This document shows positions 15,011 through 21,938 of a DNA stretch of 31,576 nucleotides, piece by piece (the first letter of the stretch is position 1; each line of letters starts with the position of its first letter). The notes beneath the pieces are model-generated. The model was not told the origin of the DNA. It saw only the letters and a program-made list of their open reading frames with translations, and did not search any database. A program made the translations under genes and the position numbers. Origin of the DNA: an uncultured Bacilli bacterium (GTDB taxonomy: Bacteria > Bacillota_I > Bacilli_A > RF39 > UBA660); the NCBI GenBank assembly GCA_944332375.1, contig CALVJU010000049.1, positions 1-31,576 of the forward strand, read 5' to 3'.

Positions 15011-15541
15011 ATGCATATTTTTGTTGTTATTTTGATTGGAATAAGTTTATCCATGGATGCTTTTTCTCTTGCATTGTTGTACGGAACATTGAATTTAAAA
15101 AAGAATTATATTTTCAAACTCTCTTTGATTGTTTCTTTGTTTCACTTTGTGATGCCACTTTTGGGACATTTTTTTGGAAAACTCATCTTTCATTTCTTTC
15201 CCCTCAATCCTGATTTTATCATCTGTGTTTTATTAATCTTTATTGGGATTCAAATGATTTTAGAGAGCTTTAAGAAAGAAAAAGAGACGAAAGTATTTCG
15301 TTTATTTGAAATGTTTTTATTTGGTTTTGCAGTGTCTATTGATAGTTTTTCGGTTGGTGTTGGAATGAATGCGATTTCTGATCATCTTCTTCTTTGTGCT
15401 GGTATTTTTTCTTTCTGTAGTGGGATATTTACTTGTTTAGGATTAGAACTAGGAAAGAAATTAAATCAATTATTAGGGACTGTTGCCCCGATATTAGGTG
15501 GATGTGTATTAATTATATTAGGAATCCTCTACGGACTCTGA
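15011..15541 (+). CDS. MntP/YtaF-like membrane protein (DUF204-type transporter)
   Basis: This 176-aa protein has about six membrane helices arranged as an internal repeat. Each half carries the acidic signature, SMDAFSLAL near residue 14 and SIDSFSVGVG near residue 111, with the conserved Asp that in MntP is needed for manganese efflux. YtaF, a sporulation-associated relative, shares the same fold. The first-half motif ending LALLYGTL does not separate the two. Proximity to spoIIR matches mntP (ywlD) in Bacillus subtilis, so manganese export is my preferred reading. The start follows TAGGTGATTCT. No manganese riboswitch is visible in the short gap upstream. Confidence 0.75.
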   Translation: MHIFVVILIGISLSMDAFSLALLYGTLNLKKNYIFKLSLIVSLFHFVMPLLGHFFGKLIFHFFPLNPDFIICVLLIFIGIQMILESFKKEKETKVFRLFEMFLFGFAVSIDSFSVGVGMNAISDHLLLCAGIFSFCSGIFTCLGLELGKKLNQLLGTVAPILGGCVLIILGILYGL

Positions 15542-15570
15542 TTGTTTTATAAGAGAAAACTTGCTATAAT
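15542..15570 (+). promoter_or_regulatory. Promoter for fba
   Basis: TTGTTT at 15542-15547 and a perfect TATAAT at 15565-15570 are 17 bp apart, just before the fba ribosome binding site AAAGGGAGG. The -35 overlaps the stop of the preceding gene. Confidence 0.65.
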
Positions 15571-15587
15571 AAAAAGGGAGGATGAAT

Positions 15588-16439
15588 ATGTTAGTAAATT
15601 CAAAAGAAGTATTAGAAAAAGCAAAAGAAGAAAAGTATGCAGTACCGCATTTTAATATTAATAACCTAGAATGGACAAGATTTATTTTAGAAGAATGTGA
15701 AAAAGAAAAGAGTCCTGTTATTTTGGGAGTCAGTGAAGGTGCTAAAAAGTACATGGTTGGTTTTCACACAGTGACAGAAATGGTAAAAGCAATGGTAGAA
15801 GAATTACAAATTACAGTTCCTGTTGTGTTACATTTAGATCATGGAAGTAGTGTGGCATCTTGTAAGGAAGCAATTGATGCTGGTTTTACATCTGTTATGA
15901 TTGATGCATCAAAATATTCTGTAGAAGAAAATATTCAAATGACAAAAGAAGTAGTAGAATATGCTCATCAGAAAAATGTGACAGTAGAAGCAGAAATTGG
16001 ACATGTTGGTGGCGAAGAAGATGGAGTTGCTGATGAACTCGCTTATGCGAAAGTTGAAGACGCTGTTCGTTTGGCCAAAGAAACGGGAATTGATTCACTA
16101 GCACCTGCTTTGGGAAGTGTTCATGGAATTTATAAAGGAGAACCAAAATTAGATTTTCAACGTATGATGGAAATAAAAGAAAAGACGAATTTACCACTGG
16201 TATTACATGGTGGTTCAGGAATTCCAGATGAACTGATCAAGAAGAGTGTTACTTGTGGAATATGTAAATTAAATATTAATACGGATCTACAAATTGTATG
16301 GGCGAAAGCAGTGCGATCATTTTTAAAAGAAAATCAATTAGTTTATGATCCTAGAAAAGTAATCAAAGCTGGAGAACAGGCAATCAAAGATAAAATAGAT
16401 GAGAAGATTCGTCTACTTGAAAGCAATGGAAAAGCATAA
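15588..16439 (+). CDS. fba: Class II fructose-bisphosphate aldolase
   Basis: This zinc-dependent enzyme cleaves fructose-1,6-bisphosphate into dihydroxyacetone phosphate and glyceraldehyde-3-phosphate in glycolysis. At 283 aa it is the usual class II length. Residues visible include VPHFNINN near the start, HLDHGSS with the catalytic Asp and zinc His, MIDASKY, the EAEIGHVGGEEDG loop, LHGGSGIPD and KLNINTDLQ. ATG 15588 is preferred over 15582, because AAAGGGAGG ends at 15581 and the nearer ATG would leave no spacing. It precedes murA as in the Bacillus fbaA-murZ region; tal is missing in between. A tagatose-bisphosphate aldolase is possible, but context favours Fba. Confidence 0.93.
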   Translation: MLVNSKEVLEKAKEEKYAVPHFNINNLEWTRFILEECEKEKSPVILGVSEGAKKYMVGFHTVTEMVKAMVEELQITVPVVLHLDHGSSVASCKEAIDAGFTSVMIDASKYSVEENIQMTKEVVEYAHQKNVTVEAEIGHVGGEEDGVADELAYAKVEDAVRLAKETGIDSLAPALGSVHGIYKGEPKLDFQRMMEIKEKTNLPLVLHGGSGIPDELIKKSVTCGICKLNINTDLQIVWAKAVRSFLKENQLVYDPRKVIKAGEQAIKDKIDEKIRLLESNGKA

Positions 16440-16481
16440 CAACGAGACCAATTTATCATAAAATATACAGGAGAGGTAAAA

Positions 16482-17735
16482 ATGAAAAAGTTAGTAATTC
16501 ATGGTGGTGTTCCACTGACTGGAACTATTTGTATTAGTGGGGCGAAGAATAGTGCAGTGGCTTTAGTACCTGCAAGTTTATTATCGGATGAAGAAGTTGT
16601 GATTGATCATATTCCTGATATTACAGATATTGATGCTTTAGATGAGATTTTAGTGTATTTAGGAGCTAAAATCAAACGGGAAGGATCTAGAATGACAATT
16701 CAATCAGAACAGATCGAGAATAAAGAAATACCAGAGAAAATTTCTAAGAAATTAAGAGCATCTTATTATTTTATGGGAGCTTTATTGGGAAAATATAAGA
16801 AAGTAGAAATGTATTTTCCGGGAGGTTGTGCGATTGGAAAAAGACCAATTGATCAACATATCAAGGCATTTGAAGCATTAGGTGCGAAAGTAGAGATTGA
16901 TGGCAATAAATATCGAATCGAAGCAGATGAACTAATTGGAACGGATATTTATCTTGATTTTGCGAGTGTTGGAGCGACGATCAATGCTCTTTTAGCAAGT
17001 GTAAAAGCAAAGGGAAAAACAACAATTCATAATGCGGCAAAAGAGCCAGAGATTGTGAATGTAGCAACCTTACTAAATAATATGGGGGCGAAGATTGAAG
17101 GGGCTGGAACAAGTGAGATCTCGATTATAGGGGTATCTAGTTTGAAAAGTGCCTATATAGAAGTAATTCCTGATCGCATTGAAGCTGGTACTTATGTGAT
17201 ATTGGGAGCCTTAATGGGAAATCCATTGACTATTGAAAATATTATTCCAAATCATATTGAACCTTTACTAGCAAAGTTAAAAGAGATGGGAGTTTCTTAT
17301 GAATTAAAAGAGAATGCTGTTACTGTTTCTCGTAGTGATCATCTAAAACCAACATCAATTAAAACAGCGGTATATCCTGGTTTTCCAACCGATCTTCAAC
17401 AACCAATTACTGCACTCCTCTGTTTTACAGAAGGTATATCTCATATGCAAGAAACAATTTATGAGAATCGTTTTCAAAATGTTCCATATTTAAACCAAAT
17501 GGGAGCAAAGATTCAAGTAAAGGGAGATATGTTAGATATTCAGGGAATTCAACAATTACATGGAACAGTCGTAGAAGCAACAGATTTAAGAGCAGGAGCA
17601 TGTTTATTTCTAGCAGGATTAAAAGCAGATGGAGTTACAGAAATTAAAAATGTCGAGTATGTATTAAGAGGATATGAAAATATTATCGAAAAATTAACAC
17701 ATGTTGGTGCTAAAATAGAACTTATTGAAATATAG
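16482..17735 (+). CDS. murA: UDP-N-acetylglucosamine 1-carboxyvinyltransferase (MurA/MurZ)
   Basis: MurA transfers enolpyruvate from PEP to UDP-GlcNAc, the first committed step of peptidoglycan synthesis, in the cytoplasm. It has 417 aa. The substrate-binding SGAKNSAV (Lys22, Asn23), the active-site loop GGCAIGKRPIDQHI with the fosfomycin-target Cys (about 116), and DRIEAGTY and TDLQQP motifs are all present. Its position after fba matches murZ (murAB) of Bacillus rather than murAA. This genome may hold a second copy elsewhere, which the window cannot show. The start follows AGGAGAGG. A hairpin with a T-run closes the gene. Confidence 0.96.
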   Translation: MKKLVIHGGVPLTGTICISGAKNSAVALVPASLLSDEEVVIDHIPDITDIDALDEILVYLGAKIKREGSRMTIQSEQIENKEIPEKISKKLRASYYFMGALLGKYKKVEMYFPGGCAIGKRPIDQHIKAFEALGAKVEIDGNKYRIEADELIGTDIYLDFASVGATINALLASVKAKGKTTIHNAAKEPEIVNVATLLNNMGAKIEGAGTSEISIIGVSSLKSAYIEVIPDRIEAGTYVILGALMGNPLTIENIIPNHIEPLLAKLKEMGVSYELKENAVTVSRSDHLKPTSIKTAVYPGFPTDLQQPITALLCFTEGISHMQETIYENRFQNVPYLNQMGAKIQVKGDMLDIQGIQQLHGTVVEATDLRAGACLFLAGLKADGVTEIKNVEYVLRGYENIIEKLTHVGAKIELIEI

Positions 17736-17738
17736 TGG

Positions 17739-17765
17739 AAGTAGAGAGATCTACTTTCTTTTTTT
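17739..17765 (+). terminator. Intrinsic terminator after murA, abutting the next ribosome binding site
   Basis: AAGTAGA (17739-17745) pairs with TCTACTT (17750-17756) over the tetraloop GAGA, followed by a T-rich tract to 17765. The next gene's site GGAGG begins at once after the T-run. Confidence 0.75.
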
Positions 17766-17776
17766 GGAGGAATCTT

Positions 17777-18508
17777 ATGAAATTAAAAACTGTTTTTGTC
17801 ATTGTTTTGACATTGATTCTTGTATTTTTAATTTATTTATCTAATATGGATCAAAAAGTATATTATGTGGCACTTGGAGATTACCAAGTACTTGGGTTAA
17901 CAAATAGTGGAGAAATTACTTATGGATATTCAGATTATTTAAAAGAAGAATTAAAATCAAAAAATAAATTAGAACGATATATCAATGGGTTTGCGAAAGA
18001 TAATATGAGAATTACAGATATGATTCATGATATTACAGATAATAAGACAATACAAATGAATGGAAAAGATCAGACTTTAAAAAATGCCTTAATTAAAGCA
18101 GATTTTGTTACACTTTCGATTGGAATGAATGATTTATATTATAAAATTGGAGTAAATCCAGATTTTGAAACATTAAATTATAATGAGGTATATTACCATA
18201 TCGATGAGATGATGATTGATCTGGAACGTTTATTCCAGTTACTAAGAGAATACTGTAAAGAAGATATTATTATGACGGATTTTTATAATCCATTGGAAGA
18301 AAATGAGAAATTAAATGAAATATTAATCTATGCGAATGAACGCTTGTATGAACTAGCAAGTACTTTTCAAATTCAAGTTGTAAAAATTCATACTGTGTTC
18401 CAAAATAAAAATGGAACGATTACAAGTATTTATCCAACAAAAGAAGAATATCAAAAGATCAGTGAGAAAATGAAAGAAACCATGGTCGATACTTTGTTAA
18501 ATGATTAA
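17777..18508 (+). CDS. Membrane-anchored SGNH-hydrolase-like protein lacking catalytic Ser and His
   Basis: This 243-aa protein has an N-terminal membrane anchor (residues 5-21) and an extracellular SGNH/GDSL-type domain. Block I reads VALGDYQVLG, where the nucleophile Ser of GDS is Tyr36. Block III is intact as SIGMNDL (Asn118). The last block reads TSIYPTKEEYQKI, where the usual DxxHP becomes TxxYP, so the His is Tyr219 and the Asp is lost. The fold pattern is therefore kept while the catalytic residues are not, suggesting a binding or regulatory role rather than an esterase. ATG 17777 follows TTTGGAGG and starts the anchor; the frame from 17735 only adds terminator sequence. It occupies the place of rho between murA and rpmE. 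Confidence 0.75.
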   Translation: MKLKTVFVIVLTLILVFLIYLSNMDQKVYYVALGDYQVLGLTNSGEITYGYSDYLKEELKSKNKLERYINGFAKDNMRITDMIHDITDNKTIQMNGKDQTLKNALIKADFVTLSIGMNDLYYKIGVNPDFETLNYNEVYYHIDEMMIDLERLFQLLREYCKEDIIMTDFYNPLEENEKLNEILIYANERLYELASTFQIQVVKIHTVFQNKNGTITSIYPTKEEYQKISEKMKETMVDTLLND

Positions 18509-18521
18509 AACATGGTATAAT
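18494..18521 (+). promoter_or_regulatory. Promoter for the Bax-inhibitor-1 family gene
   Basis: TGGTATAAT (extended -10, TATAAT at 18516-18521) is preceded by TTGTTA at 18494-18499 with a 16-bp spacer; the -35 lies in the end of the upstream gene. Confidence 0.6.
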
Positions 18522-18543
18522 TCTTATAAGTGAGGTGAATCAT

Positions 18544-19185
18544 ATGGGAAAAAATATTTTTGCAAAAGTATTTTTATGGATGTTTATTGGACTTTTGATT
18601 ACATTTGGAACATCGTTTTATGTATCTACACAAGAATTTTTAGCTTGGAATGTATTAAAGCTAGGTTGGGTTTGGTTTATTATTGAACTTGCCATTGTTA
18701 TTTTTCTGGCTGCTAGAATTACAAAAATGAGTTCGTTTACTGCTAAGCTGTCGTTTGCACTTTATAGCTTTGTTACAGGATTGATGTTATCTTATATCTT
18801 TATCATTTTCTCATTACCATCTATTTTGTTGGTATTTGGTGTAGCAGCTTTGATGTTTGGTATTTTTGGACTATATGGATATTTTACAAAAGTGGATTTG
18901 ACGAAAATATCTAGTATTTTAGCAATGGGATTGGTTGGTATCATTATTGTCAGTCTCATTAATATTTTCTTAGGAAATGCTATGGTTGATACAATTATTT
19001 CCATTGTAGGAATTGTGATATTTACTTTATTTGTTGCATATGACATTCAGAAGATAAAATCATTTTCCTCTTTTTCTAATATTCCAACAGATAATTTAGC
19101 AATTTATGGCGCATTACAGCTTTATTTAGACTTTATTAATATCTTCTTAAATTTATTAAATCTTTTTGGAAATAGTAGAGATTAA
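18544..19185 (+). CDS. Bax inhibitor-1/YccA family membrane protein
   Basis: This 213-aa protein has about seven membrane helices and almost no soluble domain. The C-terminal pattern FVAYDIQKIK, then DNLAIYGALQLYLDFINIFLNLL, is the signature of the Bax inhibitor-1 / YccA / YetJ (TMBIM) family. Bacillus YetJ is a pH-sensitive calcium leak channel, and Escherichia YccA modulates FtsH; which role applies here is unknown. ATG 18544 follows GTGAGGTGA; the GTG at 18535 is part of that ribosome binding site. It has its own extended -10 promoter, and rpmE downstream has another. Confidence 0.9.
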   Translation: MGKNIFAKVFLWMFIGLLITFGTSFYVSTQEFLAWNVLKLGWVWFIIELAIVIFLAARITKMSSFTAKLSFALYSFVTGLMLSYIFIIFSLPSILLVFGVAALMFGIFGLYGYFTKVDLTKISSILAMGLVGIIIVSLINIFLGNAMVDTIISIVGIVIFTLFVAYDIQKIKSFSSFSNIPTDNLAIYGALQLYLDFINIFLNLLNLFGNSRD

Positions 19186-19192
19186 AAAAAGC

Positions 19193-19221
19193 TTGCCAAA
19201 TAGAGATAAATCTGGTATATT
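19193..19221 (+). promoter_or_regulatory. Promoter for rpmE
   Basis: TTGCCA at 19193-19198 and TATATT at 19216-19221 are 17 bp apart, with TGG before the -10. It is located 8 bp after the preceding stop. Confidence 0.6.
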
Positions 19222-19238
19222 ATTAAAGTATTTAATAT

Positions 19239-19259
19239 CTATGACTGAGTTTGTCATGG
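19239..19259 (+). promoter_or_regulatory. Small leader hairpin in front of rpmE
   Basis: CTATGAC (19239-19245) pairs with GTCATGG (19253-19259), one T-G wobble, with a 7-nt loop. The site GGAAGGAGAG begins right after it. Leaders upstream of L31 genes are known as candidate ribosomal-protein-binding RNAs, but I cannot match this to a named class. Confidence 0.3.
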
Positions 19260-19277
19260 CGGAAGGAGAGAATCAGT

Positions 19278-19490
19278 ATGAAGAAAAATATTCATCCAGA
19301 ATATATGGATACAACTGTTACTTGTGCTTGTGGAAATACTTTCCAAGTAAGAAGTAATCAGAAGGAAATTCATGTTGAAGTATGTAATCAATGTCATCCT
19401 GCTTATACTGGAAAAAATTCACAATTAGGTAAGAGAGCTGGAAATATTGAAAAATTCAACAAGAAATATAATCTAAAACAAGAAGCATAA
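19278..19490 (+). CDS. rpmE: 50S ribosomal protein L31, zinc-binding type
   Basis: L31 bridges the large and small subunits. The 70-aa protein opens MKKNIHPEYMDTTVTCACG. Its zinc-binding cysteines are present in CACG and in CNQCHPAYTG, so this is the C-plus form that also acts as a zinc store. ATG 19278 gives the canonical N-terminus after GGAAGGAGAG. The nearby frame from 19251 and the overlapping frame from 19166 are not supported. A strong terminator follows. The fba-murA-rpmE order resembles Bacillus, but rho is absent between murA and rpmE. Confidence 0.96.
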   Translation: MKKNIHPEYMDTTVTCACGNTFQVRSNQKEIHVEVCNQCHPAYTGKNSQLGKRAGNIEKFNKKYNLKQEA

Positions 19491-19509
19491 GAGAGTGCTT
19501 CTTCTTTTT
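19480..19509 (+). terminator. Intrinsic terminator after rpmE
   Basis: AAGAAGCA (19480-19487) pairs perfectly with TGCTTCTT (19496-19503) over an 8-nt loop containing the rpmE stop, then a T-run. Confidence 0.85.
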
Positions 19510-19564
19510 GTATTTGATGAGATAGAGAAAGAAAATGATCCATAAGTACGATAGAAAAAAACTA

Positions 19565-19593
19565 TTGAGTATCTTGGTATAGACTGTTATAAT
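19565..19593 (+). promoter_or_regulatory. Promoter for the 179-aa orphan gene
   Basis: TTGAGT at 19565-19570 and a perfect TATAAT at 19588-19593 have a 17-bp spacer. The ribosome binding site TAGGAGG follows at 19614-19620. Confidence 0.65.
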
Positions 19594-19627
19594 ATTATAT
19601 GGGTTGAAAAGCCTAGGAGGGTTAGAA

Positions 19628-20167
19628 ATGAAACAACTAGATGTTAAGAATTATCAAGTGCATGATGAAGTACATTTGCGTAGAGTGCTTATGATGAGAA
19701 TGTTTTGTGATAGTGAGATTTATACTTTAGAACCAGTATCAAGAAATGGAGAGAGAATTGTTTCTTGGCCAGAAATTCAAGAATCTAGGGAACAATGTTT
19801 TGAAAAGATTGTTTCTCTTCTTGAATTAGAGGATATGAAAAAGATGGAATCTTTACTGTTAATTACAGAAAATCTTTATTTATTTCACAAACAAATGGGA
19901 AATGATCTCTCTTTATATGAAAATATCTTATCTCAAGATAGCATTGAACATATGGGAGAAATGATTACTGAGGAACAAGCGATTTCTCTTTTGAAACAGT
20001 ACTTGACCATTGCTTGCTCTAATTATGAATGGAGTGAAGATTCAAGAGCAATCTATGAATCGATGAAAGAGTCAGAAGAGTATCAATCATTTCTTGAAAA
20101 AGTGAAAGAATTTCAAAATAAATTTCAGTATACTTATCGTGGAAAAATCTATACAAAGTTAACCTAA
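19628..20167 (+). CDS. Hypothetical acidic soluble protein
   Basis: I do not recognise this 179-aa protein. It is acidic, predicted mostly alpha-helical, and has no signal peptide, membrane helix or obvious catalytic motif. Features include YQVHDEVHLRRVLMMRMF near the start and a Glu-rich central helix region. ATG 19628 is chosen over 19604 because TAGGAGG lies 7 bp before it. It has its own consensus-like promoter and is closed by a two-way terminator shared with the convergent MazG-like gene, so it is a single-gene unit. A helical-bundle regulatory or stress protein is possible, but nothing in the sequence proves it. Confidence 0.7.
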   Translation: MKQLDVKNYQVHDEVHLRRVLMMRMFCDSEIYTLEPVSRNGERIVSWPEIQESREQCFEKIVSLLELEDMKKMESLLLITENLYLFHKQMGNDLSLYENILSQDSIEHMGEMITEEQAISLLKQYLTIACSNYEWSEDSRAIYESMKESEEYQSFLEKVKEFQNKFQYTYRGKIYTKLT

Positions 20168-20197
20168 AAAATCACACCAAATCGATGTGATTTTTTT
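20166..20197. terminator. Bidirectional terminator between convergent genes
   Basis: AAAAAATCACA (20166-20176) pairs with TGTGATTTTTT (20186-20196) over a 9-nt loop. The A-run and T-run flank it on both sides, so it can serve the plus-strand orphan and the minus-strand MazG-like gene. Confidence 0.85.
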
Positions 20198-20507
20198 AGT
20201 TACCAGAACCAATATTTCCTTTCTCTTGAAAACGAGTTTCATATTTTTGTAATACTTGCTTTAAAGATTCTTCTAATGAAATATCAAGACAATTGGATAA
20301 ACAGAGAAGAGAGAATAAGACATCTCCTAATTCAAGTGCTAAATCTTCTGTTTTAGAAAACGTCTCTTTTCCATAATGAGACCCCTTTAAAAGCTCTTTT
20401 CCTACTTCCCCTACTTCTGATACCAAATCGAGATAACGAAGCTCTGGAGATGTCTCTAAATGATATTTCTTCACAAAATCATTGACTTGTTCCTGTAACT
20501 CTTTCAT
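20196..20507 (-). CDS. MazG-like nucleotide pyrophosphohydrolase
   Basis: This 103-aa single-domain all-alpha NTP pyrophosphatase belongs to the MazG/iMazG type. Such enzymes hydrolyse (d)NTPs, often aberrant ones, to monophosphate and pyrophosphate. The magnesium-binding pattern ExxE-x24-ExxD is present: E31 and E34 in SEVGEVGKEL, and E59 and D62 in ELGDVLFSLL. The start ATG at 20507 follows AAAAGGAGGG. It has its own extended -10 (TGATATAAT, on the complement of 20529-20537) after the mbl terminator. The exact substrate is not predictable from sequence. Confidence 0.88.
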   Translation of the reverse strand: MKELQEQVNDFVKKYHLETSPELRYLDLVSEVGEVGKELLKGSHYGKETFSKTEDLALELGDVLFSLLCLSNCLDISLEESLKQVLQKYETRFQEKGNIGSGN

Positions 20508-20528
20508 GCTTTTCCCTCCTTTTCACTA

Positions 20529-20537
20529 ATTATATCA
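20529..20537 (-). promoter_or_regulatory. Extended -10 promoter for the MazG-like gene
   Basis: The minus strand reads TGATATAAT here, shortly upstream of AAAAGGAGGG and the ATG at 20507. It lies directly after the mbl terminator. Confidence 0.55.
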
Positions 20538-20570
20538 AAAAAATGTTAGTTTTCTATTCCTAACATTTTT
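20537..20570 (-). terminator. Intrinsic terminator after mbl
   Basis: On the minus strand AAAAATGTTAG pairs with CTAACATTTTT (plus-strand arms 20560-20570 and 20539-20549) over a 10-nt loop, with extra T residues. The upstream arm overlaps the mbl stop. Confidence 0.85.
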
Positions 20571-21558
20571 ATTTATCAATCAAATGAAGATTATCTAATA
20601 AAATACCAGTTCCTTCAGCAACACAAGTAAGAGGACTTTCGGCAATAAAAACAGGAACTTTCAACTCATGAGATAATAGTTGATCAAAACCTTTAATCAA
20701 AGCTCCTCCCCCTGTAATCACAATTCCTTTATCAATAATATCTGCAGATAATTCTGGAGGAGTCTGTTCCAATACATTTTTTGCTTGATGAACAAGTAAG
20801 TATACACTTTCACGTAACGCTTCTTCTACTTCATCAGAAGAAAGTGTAATCGTATGTGGGAGACCTGTTACTAAATCTCTTCCTCGTACTTCCATCTTTT
20901 CTACAGTCTCACTTGGATACACAGATCCAATCGTCATCTTAATCTCTTCTGCAGTACGATCTCCAACTAGTAATTTATATTTATCTTTAATATATTTAAT
21001 AATATCAGTATCAAATGTATTTCCAGCAACTTTCACAGAACAACTTGTTACAATTCCACCAAGAGATAAAATAGCAATATCTGTAGTACCCCCACCAATA
21101 TCAATTACCATATTTCCACTAGGCTTTGAAATATCCATACCTGCTCCAATCGCAGCAACTTTTGGTTCTTCTTCTAGAAATACTTTCTTTGCTCCCGTTC
21201 TCTCAGCAGCTTCTTTAATCGCATTCTTTTCTACTTGTGTAATATTTGATGGACAACAAATTAAAATACGTGGTCTTGATAGGAAACTTTTTCCATTCAC
21301 TTTACGAATATAATGATTTAACATAATTTCTGTTAAATTAAAATCGGCAATGACTCCATCTTTCATTGGTCTAATTGCTTGTACTCTACCAGGAGTTCTT
21401 CCTAACATTTCACGTGCTTCAGTACCAACGGCAAGAGGTTTTTTTGTTTCAGAATCAATGGCAACGACACTAGGCTCATTTAACACGATTCCTTGACCCT
21501 TAATGTATATTAAAACATTTGCTGTTCCTAAGTCTATTCCAATGTCTTTTGTAAACAT
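20569..21558 (-). CDS. mbl: Rod-shape actin homologue Mbl/MreB
   Basis: This bacterial actin organises sidewall peptidoglycan synthesis as membrane-bound filaments. It has 329 aa, near the usual 333-337. The actin ATPase motifs are complete: phosphate-1 DIGIDLGTANVLIYIKG, phosphate-2 MVIDIGGGTTDIAILSLGG, and the adenosine motif GIVITGGGALIKGF. CCPSNITQVEKNAIKEA and LEEEPKVAAIGAGMDI are typical of MreB family members. The neighbour spoIIID marks this as the mbl position in Bacillus, so Mbl is preferred over MreB or MreBH; there is no mreCD here. The start ATG follows AGGAGGGA, with a TGATATAAT promoter on the complement of 21588-21596. Confidence 0.93.
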   Translation of the reverse strand: MFTKDIGIDLGTANVLIYIKGQGIVLNEPSVVAIDSETKKPLAVGTEAREMLGRTPGRVQAIRPMKDGVIADFNLTEIMLNHYIRKVNGKSFLSRPRILICCPSNITQVEKNAIKEAAERTGAKKVFLEEEPKVAAIGAGMDISKPSGNMVIDIGGGTTDIAILSLGGIVTSCSVKVAGNTFDTDIIKYIKDKYKLLVGDRTAEEIKMTIGSVYPSETVEKMEVRGRDLVTGLPHTITLSSDEVEEALRESVYLLVHQAKNVLEQTPPELSADIIDKGIVITGGGALIKGFDQLLSHELKVPVFIAESPLTCVAEGTGILLDNLHLIDK

Positions 21559-21587
21559 TTACCATCCCTCCTGTACTAACTCTTTTT

Positions 21588-21596
21588 ATTATATCA
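21588..21596 (-). promoter_or_regulatory. Extended -10 promoter for mbl
   Basis: The minus strand reads TGATATAAT, about 30 bp upstream of the mbl ATG. It suggests vegetative expression of mbl independent of the sporulation genes upstream. Confidence 0.6.
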
Positions 21597-21622
21597 CAAA
21601 GTCTTTAGAAATAGTAGAAAAA

Positions 21623-21871
21623 TTACAGTTTCTGAAACTTTTTTTTCGTTGATTCTCCTCCCCTAATGTGTCGAATACAATTGTGAAAATTTAATATTTT
21701 TTCTATTTCCAAATAGAGGGAATAATCTACTTTTTTCAAACGTTCGTGCAAATCTTTATGAACTGTACTTTTAGATACCAAAAAATGATTTGCGATCTCT
21801 CTAACAGTATACCCAGTTTTTAACATATAATAAGCTTCCTCCATCATTCTTTTATAAATTTTTGTATTCAT
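21623..21871 (-). CDS. spoIIID: Sporulation transcriptional regulator SpoIIID
   Basis: SpoIIID is a small DNA-binding protein that activates and represses SigE-dependent genes in the mother cell and helps switch to SigK. The 82-aa protein is about the usual 93, slightly short. Its helix-turn-helix region is YTVREIANHFLVSKSTVHKD (about 21-40), and the following basic helix LHERLKKVDYSLYLEI is conserved. The C-terminus is Lys-rich. The start ATG follows AAGGGGTGTGAA. It lies between spoIIQ-like and mbl, the order seen in Bacillus. Confidence 0.93.
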   Translation of the reverse strand: MNTKIYKRMMEEAYYMLKTGYTVREIANHFLVSKSTVHKDLHERLKKVDYSLYLEIEKILNFHNCIRHIRGGESTKKKFQKL

Positions 21872-21916
21872 TTCACACCCCTTAATTCATTATATAAATA
21901 AGTTATTTATTTATAC

Positions 21917-21938
21917 GAAAAAAAGAGGAGTCCTCTTT
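21917..21938 (-). terminator. Intrinsic terminator after the spoIIQ-like gene
   Basis: On the minus strand AAAGAGGA and TCCTCTTT (plus arms 21931-21938 and 21922-21929) form a tight hairpin with a small loop, followed by T residues. It overlaps the stop codon. Confidence 0.7.

Noticed and set aside
15000..15011. Manganese riboswitch before the MntP-like gene
   Set aside because: The gap after spoIIR is only about 30 bp, too short for a yybP-ykoY-type element.
15895..16197. 100-aa minus-strand ORF inside fba
   Set aside because: Leu/His/Gln-rich antisense translation of a conserved enzyme; a typical shadow frame.
19166..19357. 63-aa ORF overlapping the rpmE start
   Set aside because: It spans the rpmE promoter and leader in a frame different from rpmE and has no ribosome binding site; it is a shadow of L31.
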